In this document: one piece after another, positions 25,320 to 34,429 of the stretch | How positions within the stretch are numbered: the stretch's first letter is position 1 | How the letters are laid out: each line of letters starts with the position of its first letter | DNA from: an uncultured Flavobacteriales bacterium | GTDB lineage: Bacteria > Bacteroidota > Bacteroidia > Flavobacteriales > Crocinitomicaceae | DNA length: 38,154 bases | Assembly: GCA_946482515.1 (NCBI GenBank) | Contig: CAMLRS010000024.1 | Coordinates: 1 to 38,154, forward strand | Direction of reading: 5' to 3' | Program-made: the position numbers and the translations under genes | The notes under the pieces: model-generated | Told to the model about the DNA's origin: nothing | The model's input: only the letters and a program-made list of their open reading frames with translations | The model's database searches: none

Positions 25320-28300
25320 ATGAACAAAACAACCTTTTTGCGGCTTCCGCTGATGCTGCTCGTGCTGTTCTTTGGTACGGGCGTTCATGCCCAGGAACCC
25401 CGCAACTGTGGTACCATGCGCATGGATTCCCTTCGACATGCCAATGATCCCACGCTGCAAACAAATGAAGAATTCGAAGCCTGGATGGCTGAAAAGATCG
25501 CAGAAGGCGAGGCACACAAAATCATAGGTGGTGTTTACCAGATTCCGGTGGTTTTCCATGTAATTCACCGTGGAACACATGCCGTAGGAACGGGAACGAA
25601 TGTTTCCTTTGCGGCGATCCAGTCGCAGGTAGATGTGCTGAACGAAGATTTCCGGAGAATACCGGGAACGGCGGGTCACAATACGCATCCCGACGGAGCG
25701 GATACGGAGATTGAATTCTGTCTGGCACAGCGCCGTCCGGATGGCTCGGCTTTTCCGGCAGGTGAACCGGGTGTGAACCGTGTCAACAGTAACGCAGCAG
25801 GCTGGGGAAATGGTCCGTTTACTGATGTTTTTGTCGACGGTACGATCAAGCCATATACGAATGCGCAAGGCTGGGATCCGGCAAAATACATGAACATCTG
25901 GCTGGTCGATCTCGGCAACGGATTGCTGGGATACGCCCAGTTTCCGACGTCACCGATCGGTGGAATGTTCGATTGCGCTTCAGGAGGCTCCAATGCGACG
26001 GATGGTGTCGTATTTCTTTACAGCTCCATTGGTAAAAGCTCCGTAACGGGTTTCCCGGCTCCTTATAACGAAGGACGAACTGCTACACACGAAATTGGCC
26101 ACTGGTTAGGTTTGCGCCATATCTGGGGCGATGGAGGTGCTTGTTCAAGTACCGATTACTGCAACGATACGCCGGTATGCAGCACCTCAAACGCAGGTTG
26201 CCCGACAGGTACGAATTCCTGTACCGCAGCGCCCGACGCCGGTCCGGATATGATCGAGAACTACATGGATTACACTTACGATGCATGTATGAACATCTTT
26301 ACGAACGATCAGAAAGAGCGTATGCGTACGGTGTTGGAAAACAGCCCGATTCGCGCCAGTCTGATCAATTCCGATGCGTGTACGCCACCCAATCCGAACG
26401 ACGCTTCGGTGACAGACGTATTTAATCCGAGAGGTGATCATTGTCCGGGAGCGATCACACCGAGCGTGCAGCTGCGCAACCGCGGGTCGAACAATCTCAC
26501 AAGCGCAACGATTTCCTATACAATAGACAATGGTACGGCTACGACCTTTGCGTGGACCGGAAACCTGGCGCCTGGCGCTTCAGCTACGGTAGCACTTCCG
26601 GCTTTCACAGCTACGCTGGGAACACATACGTTCATGTCTTATTCGACCGTTCCGAACGGAGCGGCAGATCCTTACACCGTTTACGATACTTCCGGGATCA
26701 CGTTCGTGGTATCCAACGGTATCATGCCGGATTACTCGGAAAACTTCGAGGCGCCGGTATTCCCGCCGGATATTCGCTGGTCGGTGACGAATGGCGGCAA
26801 TGACTGCTTTGAATGGGTAGGAGCTGCAGCCACTTCTTCAGCCAATGTGCTGATCAACAGCACAGCTATTGCAACTTTCTACAATAACACATCGACCCAG
26901 AACGAAGACCTCGTTTCACCGGTATTCATTCTGCCTTGCAATACCACAGCGGCCACACTGACGTTTGACGTGGCGCACCGTCGCCGGACAACCAGCGGTA
27001 ACGACCGTCTGCGTGTAGAAATCTCACAGGATTGCGGCGCTACCTGGGTAACGGCCGGCTACGATAAAGCAGGTACAACGCTGGCGACCGTTACCGGTAC
27101 ACAAAACTCCTATTTTACACCTACTGCCGGAACGCAATGGCGTACGGAAACGATCGACATTCTGCCATTTGTTGGCGCGACTTCTGAAAATGTGCGTTTC
27201 CGCTTCAGAGCTACCGGAACAGGTGGAGCAAACGGAAACAACATCTACATCGATAACCTCGTGTTTGATGTGACGACACCGGGTGAAGCCAACGTAGTCC
27301 AGAATGGCACAGATATCCTCGACGGTGGTGCGTACACTTTCGGCAATACATCGGTAGGGGGAAGCCAGACGGCAACTTTTACTGTACAGAATACCGGAAC
27401 GACGAACCTTGTTATCACACCGCCACTGACGGTTACAGGAACAGGTTTTGCTGTTGGAACGACCTTCGGTGCAACGACGATCGCGCCGGGTGGCTCAACG
27501 ACTTTTACGGTGACCTTTACACCAACAGGAGCTGGCGCGTTTACCGGGAATGTCAGCTTTGCAACCAACGACTGTGACGAAGGCACTTATAACTTCGTTC
27601 TGAACGGAACCGGAACAACGAGCCCGCCGACAGCCAATTTCAGCACTTCGCCGACAGTGGTTTGTATGGGCGAAAATGTCACATTTACGAACCTTTCGAC
27701 AGGAGCAACTTCGTATGCCTGGAACTTCGGAGCAGGCGCAACACCGGCAACGTCTACAGATGCCAATCCAACGGTTGTTTATACTACCGCAGGAACCAAA
27801 ACCGTTGTGCTGACTGCAACCAATGCTTACGGCTCCGACGTTGAAACGAAAACAGCTTATATTACCGTGCTGAATGTAGTTACGCCGCCGATCTCGCAAG
27901 GATTTACCACGGCGACTTTCCCGCCAACAGACTGGACGATTATCAACAATGGTATCGCCGCAACCTGGCAGCGTTCCGCAACGGTTGGTGTTGCACCCAC
28001 GGCAGGGAATTCCATGTTCTTCAATAACTTCAGTAACGACGATAGCGGCGACGATGACATGCAGCTCGTAGCGGCCGACTTTGGCGGATTTGTTTCAGCG
28101 CAAATGACCTTCAGCGTGGCCTATGCACCATACAACGCAACCTATTACGACGGATTACAGGTACTGGTGTCGACCGATTGCGGTGAAACCTTTACCAGTG
28201 TTTACAACAAATCGAATACCGTTCTGGCAACTGCTCCGGCCCAAACAGCTTCTTTTGTTCCTACAGCCGCCCAATGGCGTACGGAGACAATCGATCTGAG

Positions 28301-31300
28301 TGCTTATGTTGGCAACAGCAGCGTGATCGTAAAATTCCGCAACCTGGCCGGAAACGGTCAGAACCTGTACGTAGACAACATCAATATTACGGGCGTATCA
28401 GGTGTGCCGACAGCCAGCTTTACCGGGACACCGACAACCGTTTGTGCCGGACAAAGCGTTACCTATACCAACACATCGACAGGTGCGCCAACTTCCTACT
28501 CCTGGACCTTTGCGGGCGGAACACCGGCAACTTCCACAGCTACGAACCCGACTGTTACATATAACACTCCGGGAACTTATACCGTAGCGCTTACAGCTAC
28601 AAATGGCAGCGGATCGAATACATCCACACAGAATAATTACATCACGGTAAATGCTGTACCAACAGCACCAACTATTACGCCGGGTGGCCCAACGACCCTC
28701 TGTACTGGCGGCAGCGTAACCCTGACATCTTCGGCAGCTTCGGGCAACTTATGGTCGACAGGCGCAACAACGCAAGCCATTACGGTTTCTGCTTCGGGAA
28801 CGTATACCGTAACACAAACGACCAGCGGCTGTACATCTCCAGCTTCGGCAGGAGTAACTGTTACAGTAAATCCTATTCCGTCGGCACCCACCATTACACC
28901 AGGCGGACCAACAACGTTCTGCTCGGGTGGAAGCGTAGTACTGACTTCATCGGCAGCTTCGGGCAACTTATGGTCGACAGGCGCAACAACGCAATCCATC
29001 ACGGTTTCCACTTCGGGAACGTACACAGTAACCCAAACGACAAGTGGCTGTACGTCGCCGGTTTCGGCAGGAACGACCGTAACGGTGAATCCGACTCCAG
29101 CAGCGCCGACGATCACGCCAGGCGGGCCAACAACCTTCTGTTCCGGCGGAAGCGTGACATTGACTTCATCGGCAGCTTCGGGCAACTTATGGTCGACCGG
29201 CGCAACAACGCAAGCCATTACGGTTTCTGCTTCGGGAACGTATACTGTAACACGCACAACAGCGGGCTGTACTTCACCTGCATCTGCGGGTGTGATCGTA
29301 ACGGTGAATCCAACTCCATCAGCGCCGACGATCACGCCAGGCGGACCAACAACGTTTTGTTCCGGTGGAAGCGTGGTACTGACTTCATCTGCTGCTTCAG
29401 GAAATTTGTGGTCGACGGGCGCAACAACGCAATCCATCACGGTTTCCACTTCGGGAACGTACACCGTAACCCAAACGACGGGTGGTTGTACGTCGCCGGT
29501 TTCGGCAGGAACAACTGTAACGGTGAATCCGACGCCATCAACACCGACAATTACACCAGGCGGACCAACAACCTTCTGTTCCGGTGGAAGCGTGACATTG
29601 ACTTCATCGGCGGCTTCAGGAAATCTGTGGTCGACGGGCGCAACAACACAATCCATCACCGTTTCAACTTCCGGAACGTACACCGTAACGCAAACAACAG
29701 GTGGTTGTACATCACCGGCTTCTGCAGGAACGACTGTAACAGTGAATCCAACTCCGGCAACACCAACCATCAGTGCCGGCGGACCGCTGACATTCTGCTC
29801 GGGCGGAAGCGTTACATTAACCTCGTCTTCAGCAACCGGAAATAACTGGTCGACAGGCGCCACAACGCAATCGATCACTGTTTCAACTTCCGGAACGTAC
29901 ACTGTTTCTGTCACAACAGGCGGCTGTACTTCTGCGACTTCAGCAGGAACGACCGTAACGGTGAATCCGACTCCGGCTACACCGACGATCACACCAGGCG
30001 GACCGACAACTTTCTGTTCAGGTGGAAGCGTTACATTGACATCTTCATCTGCTTCAGGGAACCTGTGGTCGACAGGCGCAACAACACAGTCTATCACCGT
30101 TTCAACTTCCGGAACGTATACCGTTTCTGTAACGTCGGGTAGCTGTACTTCTGCAACTTCCGCCGGAACGATTGTAACAGTGAATCCAACGCCAGCAACA
30201 CCAACCATCAGTGCCGGCGGACCATTGACGTTCTGTGCCGGTGACAACGTTACGTTGACATCTTCATCCGCTTCAGGCAACTTGTGGTCAACAGGAGCAA
30301 CAACACAGTCCATTACCGTTTCAACTTCCGGAACGTATACCGTTTCCGTAACGGCTGGTAGCTGTACTTCGGCTACTTCAGCAGGAACAACCGTAACGGT
30401 CAATCCGTTGCCGGTAATTGCGATCGGAACTGTGACCAACCCAACGGCCTGTGCTACCACAACCGGAAGCATTGAAGTAACGGGAACAGGAACGGGCGAT
30501 CTGAGCTGGTCGGGTTCTGCAACAGGATCACTCTCAGGAATTACACTTCCGGCGACAATTCCAACGCTCGGAGCAGGAACGTATTCCATTACGTTTAACA
30601 ACGGTTGCCCTTCGAACACGCTGTCGCAAGCGCTGACAGATCCGGGAGCTCCCGCCACACCGACAATTTCGGCTGGCGGACCGTTGACCTTCTGTGCAGG
30701 CGATGATGTTGTACTGACATCCTCTTCAGCAACGGGAAATACCTGGTCGAACGGTGCCACAACGCAATCCATCACGGTTTCTGCTTCCGGAACGTACACG
30801 GTATTCGTTACCAGCGCCGGATGTACTTCTGCGACTTCGGCTGGAACAACCGTAACAGTGAATCCGATTCCGGCTGCTCCGACCATTTCAGCTGACGGTC
30901 CAACGGAATTCTGCCAGGGTGGAAGTGTGACACTGACTTCGTCAGCAGCTGCTGGCAATGATTGGTCGAACGGCTCAACAGCGCAGTCTACGACTGTTTC
31001 CACTTCCGGAACATATACTGTTACAGTGACAGAGTTGGGCTGTACATCTGCTGCTTCGGCGGAAACAGTGGTAACCGTGAATTCAAACCCGACGGTGACG
31101 TTCGGCGCGCTGGATGATATGTGTATCTACGACTCGCCACTTGCGCTCGATATGGCCACGCCAGCTGGTGGTGATTATACCGGAAACGGCGTTGTCTTCG
31201 GGCATTTCAACCCGGATGAGGCTGGTTTGGGCACTTCGACGATTACCTACACGTACACGGATGGCAATGGTTGTACCGGAACGGCAACATCTACGGTCTT

Positions 31301-31574
31301 TGTGGATGAATGCCTCGGACTCGATGACCAGCTGCTTTCGACGATCAAATTGTTCCCTAACCCTTCGACAGGAAACCTGACGATCGATGCCGGAACGGAG
31401 AAACTGATCTCGCTGGAAGTGTATGATCATTTAGGCAAACGTGTGTTGAGCCGTAAGCTGGACAATGTTTCGTCAACGGCAATCGATCTGTCCTTCGCTG
31501 CGGATGGCGTTTACACCATTCGTTTCGTAACGGAAGCCGGAACACAGCATTTGCCGGTGGTGATTAAAAAGTAG
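25320..31574 (+). CDS. T9SS-secreted M43 metalloprotease/adhesin, 10 Ig-like repeats
   Basis: This is a 2084-aa protein with signal peptide 1-25 (GVHAQ). The M43 catalytic domain spans about 70-345, with zinc motif HEIGHWLGLRH at 257-267 and Met-turn NYMDY at 314-318. Modules then follow in order: CARDB-like about 361-462; choice-of-anchor J 468-652; choice-of-anchor D/ASPM-SPD2-Hydin-like 655-768; PKD 771-852; a second anchor J about 855-1026; PKD 1027-1111; eight 73-aa Ig-like repeats 1112-1695; SprB-like 1696-1776; two Ig-like repeats 1777-1921; linker; and T9SS type A CTD 2008-2084 (KLFPNPSTG). From the second anchor J on, its architecture is that of M43 gene 2 with three extra repeats. 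Its CTD is related to but clearly diverged from those of genes 1 and 2. A surface protease/adhesin role is inferred. Confidence 0.94.
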   Translation: MNKTTFLRLPLMLLVLFFGTGVHAQEPRNCGTMRMDSLRHANDPTLQTNEEFEAWMAEKIAEGEAHKIIGGVYQIPVVFHVIHRGTHAVGTGTNVSFAAIQSQVDVLNEDFRRIPGTAGHNTHPDGADTEIEFCLAQRRPDGSAFPAGEPGVNRVNSNAAGWGNGPFTDVFVDGTIKPYTNAQGWDPAKYMNIWLVDLGNGLLGYAQFPTSPIGGMFDCASGGSNATDGVVFLYSSIGKSSVTGFPAPYNEGRTATHEIGHWLGLRHIWGDGGACSSTDYCNDTPVCSTSNAGCPTGTNSCTAAPDAGPDMIENYMDYTYDACMNIFTNDQKERMRTVLENSPIRASLINSDACTPPNPNDASVTDVFNPRGDHCPGAITPSVQLRNRGSNNLTSATISYTIDNGTATTFAWTGNLAPGASATVALPAFTATLGTHTFMSYSTVPNGAADPYTVYDTSGITFVVSNGIMPDYSENFEAPVFPPDIRWSVTNGGNDCFEWVGAAATSSANVLINSTAIATFYNNTSTQNEDLVSPVFILPCNTTAATLTFDVAHRRRTTSGNDRLRVEISQDCGATWVTAGYDKAGTTLATVTGTQNSYFTPTAGTQWRTETIDILPFVGATSENVRFRFRATGTGGANGNNIYIDNLVFDVTTPGEANVVQNGTDILDGGAYTFGNTSVGGSQTATFTVQNTGTTNLVITPPLTVTGTGFAVGTTFGATTIAPGGSTTFTVTFTPTGAGAFTGNVSFATNDCDEGTYNFVLNGTGTTSPPTANFSTSPTVVCMGENVTFTNLSTGATSYAWNFGAGATPATSTDANPTVVYTTAGTKTVVLTATNAYGSDVETKTAYITVLNVVTPPISQGFTTATFPPTDWTIINNGIAATWQRSATVGVAPTAGNSMFFNNFSNDDSGDDDMQLVAADFGGFVSAQMTFSVAYAPYNATYYDGLQVLVSTDCGETFTSVYNKSNTVLATAPAQTASFVPTAAQWRTETIDLSAYVGNSSVIVKFRNLAGNGQNLYVDNINITGVSGVPTASFTGTPTTVCAGQSVTYTNTSTGAPTSYSWTFAGGTPATSTATNPTVTYNTPGTYTVALTATNGSGSNTSTQNNYITVNAVPTAPTITPGGPTTLCTGGSVTLTSSAASGNLWSTGATTQAITVSASGTYTVTQTTSGCTSPASAGVTVTVNPIPSAPTITPGGPTTFCSGGSVVLTSSAASGNLWSTGATTQSITVSTSGTYTVTQTTSGCTSPVSAGTTVTVNPTPAAPTITPGGPTTFCSGGSVTLTSSAASGNLWSTGATTQAITVSASGTYTVTRTTAGCTSPASAGVIVTVNPTPSAPTITPGGPTTFCSGGSVVLTSSAASGNLWSTGATTQSITVSTSGTYTVTQTTGGCTSPVSAGTTVTVNPTPSTPTITPGGPTTFCSGGSVTLTSSAASGNLWSTGATTQSITVSTSGTYTVTQTTGGCTSPASAGTTVTVNPTPATPTISAGGPLTFCSGGSVTLTSSSATGNNWSTGATTQSITVSTSGTYTVSVTTGGCTSATSAGTTVTVNPTPATPTITPGGPTTFCSGGSVTLTSSSASGNLWSTGATTQSITVSTSGTYTVSVTSGSCTSATSAGTIVTVNPTPATPTISAGGPLTFCAGDNVTLTSSSASGNLWSTGATTQSITVSTSGTYTVSVTAGSCTSATSAGTTVTVNPLPVIAIGTVTNPTACATTTGSIEVTGTGTGDLSWSGSATGSLSGITLPATIPTLGAGTYSITFNNGCPSNTLSQALTDPGAPATPTISAGGPLTFCAGDDVVLTSSSATGNTWSNGATTQSITVSASGTYTVFVTSAGCTSATSAGTTVTVNPIPAAPTISADGPTEFCQGGSVTLTSSAAAGNDWSNGSTAQSTTVSTSGTYTVTVTELGCTSAASAETVVTVNSNPTVTFGALDDMCIYDSPLALDMATPAGGDYTGNGVVFGHFNPDEAGLGTSTITYTYTDGNGCTGTATSTVFVDECLGLDDQLLSTIKLFPNPSTGNLTIDAGTEKLISLEVYDHLGKRVLSRKLDNVSSTAIDLSFAADGVYTIRFVTEAGTQHLPVVIKK
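28653..30404 (+). repeat. Eight 219-bp coding repeats (Ig-like, 73 aa)
   Basis: Exactly 8 x 219 bp, in frame. DNA identity between units is high. Units 1 and 3 share one variant (QAITVSASG, SAGV) and units 2 and 4 another (QSITVSTSG, SPVSAGTT), so the array grew at least partly in two-unit steps. Confidence 0.92.
30648..31082 (+). repeat. Two distal 219-bp-type coding repeats
   Basis: Two Ig-like units (435 bp) sit between the SprB-like domain and the C-terminal linker, as in M43 gene 2. They use the WSNGxTxQS variant, unlike the eight proximal units (mostly WSTGATTQ). Confidence 0.9.
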
Positions 31575-31606
31575 ACAGGCTGGTCCGCAAGGATCAGGAT
31601 AAATAG

Positions 31607-31640
31607 AAAGGGCAGCTGTTTGGCTGCCCTTTTGTTGTTT
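31607..31640. terminator. Bidirectional terminator between convergent genes
   Basis: AAAGGGCAGC (31607-31616) pairs perfectly with GCTGCCCTTT (31623-31632) across a 6-nt loop. T-rich sequence follows on the plus strand. The A-rich left flank gives a shorter U tail on the minus strand. It serves M43 gene 3 and probably the convergent ACMSD-like gene. Confidence 0.88.
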
Positions 31641-31653
31641 TATAAGAATGTGT

Positions 31654-32667
31654 TTAAAGCTTATCGAAATAATCCGGTTCCAATCCCAGCCACTCCAGCG
31701 TAGAGTTGGCGAAAATATCTTCTTTGACCTGCTGTGACAGGTTGCTGTCTTCGATGAATTGCCCGATTTCGAGATCACCAAGCGGGAACGGATAATCGGA
31801 GCCCAGGCATACGCGTTTGCTGCCCTGCATTTTCAGGATGTACTCGAGCATGTCGATATCGTGGGTAATGGAATCGACCCAGAACTTGCCCAGGTACTCG
31901 CGTGGATTGATCTTGTTGTCGATCGCTACGAGGTCCGGCCGGCAATTGAAACCGTGTTCGATGCGTCCCAGCGTAGGCAGGAACGAGCCACCGGCATGCG
32001 AAAAGCAAACGCGCAGATGCGGCAAACGCTCGAGCACGCCGCCAAAGATCATGGAGCAGGCCGCACGCGATGTTTCGGCGGGCATACCAACGAGCCACGG
32101 CAGCCAGTATTTGCGCATGCTGTCTTCACCCATCATTTCCCACGGATGAACCATCACGGCCATTCCGAGATCGGCGCAGGCTTCGAAAATAGGGAAGAGC
32201 TCGGCTTCGCTGAGGTTGTTGCCGTTGATGTTGGAGCCGATCTGTATGCCTTTGTGGCCGGTTGCTTTCGCGTGTTCCAGCTCTTTAATGGAAAGCGCTG
32301 TGTCCTGCATCGGCAAAGTCGCCAGCCCGAGGTAGTTTTTCGGGTAACGGGCTACGAGATCGGCAATGTGGTCGTTGAGAAAACGCGACACTTTTGCGCC
32401 GTGTTCGGGCTTGGACCAGTAGGCAAACAGAACCGGAATGGTGCACACCACCTGAACCTGCGTGTTGAAGTCGGCGTATTCGCGGATACGTAGCTCTTCG
32501 GCCCAGCAATTTTCTTCAATCGTCCGGAAAAACTGACCGCCCTGCATCATATCCGCCTTTCCATCGTCGCGATGTTCGAGGTGGATGAAGTTCCCGTATC
32601 CGAATTCGAGCGCCCATTTCGGCAGCTCTTTCGGAATAATATGGGTGTGCATGTCTATTTTCAGCAT
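31654..32667 (-). CDS. ACMSD-type amidohydrolase (aminocarboxymuconate semialdehyde decarboxylase)
   Basis: This 337-aa metal-dependent enzyme belongs to the amidohydrolase superfamily. Visible ligands are the N-terminal HTH pair (H7, H9 in MHTHIIP), H174 (VHPWEMMG), H224 (FSHAGG) and D291 (GSDYPFPLGD), in the spacing typical of ACMSD. The family decarboxylates 2-amino-3-carboxymuconate-6-semialdehyde in kynurenine (tryptophan) breakdown, steering flux away from quinolinate. No other kynurenine-pathway gene is in the window, so the substrate is inferred from family resemblance alone. Related decarboxylases acting on other aromatic acids remain possible. It has its own -7 box 20 nt upstream. 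Confidence 0.87.
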   Translation of the reverse strand: MLKIDMHTHIIPKELPKWALEFGYGNFIHLEHRDDGKADMMQGGQFFRTIEENCWAEELRIREYADFNTQVQVVCTIPVLFAYWSKPEHGAKVSRFLNDHIADLVARYPKNYLGLATLPMQDTALSIKELEHAKATGHKGIQIGSNINGNNLSEAELFPIFEACADLGMAVMVHPWEMMGEDSMRKYWLPWLVGMPAETSRAACSMIFGGVLERLPHLRVCFSHAGGSFLPTLGRIEHGFNCRPDLVAIDNKINPREYLGKFWVDSITHDIDMLEYILKMQGSKRVCLGSDYPFPLGDLEIGQFIEDSNLSQQVKEDIFANSTLEWLGLEPDYFDKL

Positions 32668-32687
32668 CGGGCGAATTTTGCAGTCCG

Positions 32688-32695
32688 CAAAGGTA
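32688..32695 (-). promoter_or_regulatory. -7 box upstream of the ACMSD-like gene
   Basis: On the minus strand TACCTTTG is an exact match to TAnnTTTG, about 20 nt before the ATG at 32667. No clear -33 TTG was found at the usual distance. Three palindromes lie further upstream (32738-32815). Confidence 0.45.
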
Positions 32696-32737
32696 CGGTT
32701 TTGTGAGAAATCTTTGATTTTGGTGTTAGATATTTCA

Positions 32738-32815
32738 CATGAAAAGGTCCGGCAGAATTTCCACCGGACCTTATTTCATGCAATAATGCATTATTGTAAT
32801 AACGTAATATTACGT
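32738..32815. repeat. Cluster of three adjacent palindromes, including a terminator
   Basis: The first is a hairpin with arms CATGAAA and AAGGTCCGG (32738-32752) pairing with CCGGACCTT and TTTCATG (32764-32780). Read on the minus strand it is followed by TTTTC and can terminate the 34421-32829 operon. Second is a 16-bp perfect palindrome CAATAATGCATTATTG (32781-32796). Third is a 14-bp palindrome ACGTAATATTACGT (32802-32815), ending 14 bp from the operon's last stop. The last two could be operators or parts of a larger 3' structure. Confidence 0.65.
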
Positions 32816-32828
32816 GTGAGTTGTTATC

Positions 32829-34421
32829 TCAAAAACGGATCGTATTGAACTTAAACCGTTTCGCTTCCCCACCCGGCATGCGCGACAACACCACAATTCC
32901 ATTGCTTGTACTGAAGAAAAACGAAGGATCGATCGCCATTGAAAAGGCGTTCGGTTTCTGAATTTCGGTCAGCGGCAATGAATTGAACGAGTGATTCGGG
33001 TGACCAAATGTCCCATCGGGCTGCAACACGGTGAGCACCGTCGGGTAGAAAGCTTCTTTCCCGAAAATGTTGTCGATGTTGATCTTCGCGCCGCTGCGGT
33101 CGAACCAATAACGGAATTTGCCCAGTGGCATATCGACGTGAATATCCGTGTAATTCCAGACCACATACAGGTTGTTGTTTTTCAGCTGGTAAGCAACCGA
33201 ACCGTAATGGTGATCGGCATTCAGCGTATTTTCCTGCTGTTTTTTCACAATCACATTGCTCCACAGGCGATTGCCTTCCGTATCGAGTGAAACCACGGCA
33301 ACGTTTCCGTATTCCAGCTCGTGGTTGTAAACCGGTGGCTGTGTCGTACCGACAACGCTGTAGTTTTTCCGCTGGTATTCGGTCAGCAGGATGATGCCGC
33401 CGCCCGGCTTGAGCAAAACATCTTTCAGCAAGTAATTATCGAGGGCAAAATTGTCCTGCATGGCGTTCTTTTCCGAAACCACGAGTCGCAGCAGATCGGC
33501 GCCGAGCTGTTCGGTTTTGTTTTGGAGAATCTGTCCCGTAGCATCGGCGCGCAGGTACCAGACGCCTCGCCAGTTGCTGGCATTCTCGCCTGCATTGGCC
33601 AGTGTTCCGGCAAGAATGAGGTTACCGGTTTCGTCCAGCTGCATTTTGTAAGCCGAAGGGAAGTAGCCCATCAGATCGATAGCTGCGGATTTCTCCAGGT
33701 CCTTGCCATAAGTAAACAGCTGATACGTGTGCTCCTTGTTGGAAATCTTGTAATCCTTGTAAAGATAAACGAGACCGTCATTGGTTACCAAAACGTCATT
33801 CGACGGATAGCGCTCGGCTTCGTTCTCAAACGTGATTTCTTTTGTCCACAACGACGTATAGCCATCGGTCGAAAACACCTGCAAACGCAGCTCTTCGCGC
33901 TGACCTTTGGCATACGGTTTTTCCGTCATAACCACCAGCTTGCTGCCATCGGGCGAGAAGCTCACGGAATAATCAGCGCTTTTCATCTGACCGGTCGAAA
34001 ATTCCTTTTCCAGCAGTGTTCCTTCTTCCGGAAGCTTGCCATCGGTGCCTACTTCTTTCAGCCAAAGTGAATTCTGACTTTCAGCCTTGTTCCAGCCTTC
34101 GAGGAAAACAATGACTTTTCCCTTGTTCATCTTCGTGTAGCGGTGCAGCATGGAATTGCCCATCACCCCGCTTGTGGCTTCGATGTTGTAAGTATACAGG
34201 AGCTTGAAATCGGGCGAGTATTTTTCCAGCCAGATCTTTTCGCTGCTGATCGGTCCTTCTTTTTTCAGGATGTAAAAACCCGTTTCGTCGTGTCCGAGAA
34301 AGGAGTGCCACGTCGCTTTCGGCGTCACGTTGGTGAATTCTTCCGAATGACCGATGGTGATTTCCTGGGCAAATAAACCGGTGCCCGCCAGCAGCAGGAA
34401 TGCGGTAAAGAGTGCTTTCAT
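32829..34421 (-). CDS. Exported protein of unknown function (beta-propeller-like)
   Basis: This is a 530-aa protein. I start it at ATG 34419-34421, where a clear signal peptide begins (MKALFTAF, ending near GLFAQ). The frame is open nine codons further. The mature protein is rich in beta-strand patterns with repeated short motifs (SPDGSKLVVMTEK, TNDGLVYLYKDYK, LDETGNLILAGT, LDTEGNRLWSN), which look like blades of a WD40/TolB-like propeller. No T9SS sorting domain and no lipobox. The start lies 8 nt after the stop of the upstream gene, so the two form an operon. I do not recognise a characterised homologue. Confidence 0.82.
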   Translation of the reverse strand: MKALFTAFLLLAGTGLFAQEITIGHSEEFTNVTPKATWHSFLGHDETGFYILKKEGPISSEKIWLEKYSPDFKLLYTYNIEATSGVMGNSMLHRYTKMNKGKVIVFLEGWNKAESQNSLWLKEVGTDGKLPEEGTLLEKEFSTGQMKSADYSVSFSPDGSKLVVMTEKPYAKGQREELRLQVFSTDGYTSLWTKEITFENEAERYPSNDVLVTNDGLVYLYKDYKISNKEHTYQLFTYGKDLEKSAAIDLMGYFPSAYKMQLDETGNLILAGTLANAGENASNWRGVWYLRADATGQILQNKTEQLGADLLRLVVSEKNAMQDNFALDNYLLKDVLLKPGGGIILLTEYQRKNYSVVGTTQPPVYNHELEYGNVAVVSLDTEGNRLWSNVIVKKQQENTLNADHHYGSVAYQLKNNNLYVVWNYTDIHVDMPLGKFRYWFDRSGAKINIDNIFGKEAFYPTVLTVLQPDGTFGHPNHSFNSLPLTEIQKPNAFSMAIDPSFFFSTSNGIVVLSRMPGGEAKRFKFNTIRF

Positions 34422-34429
34422 ATGTTTAC

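Noticed and set aside
28637..31003. 788-codon open frame on the minus strand
   Set aside because: It lies wholly opposite the Ig-like repeats of M43 gene 3. The repeat's codon composition keeps stops out of one antisense frame, and the period copies that for 2.3 kb. The translation is itself repetitive, lacks a signal or known domain, and the plus-strand gene is certain.
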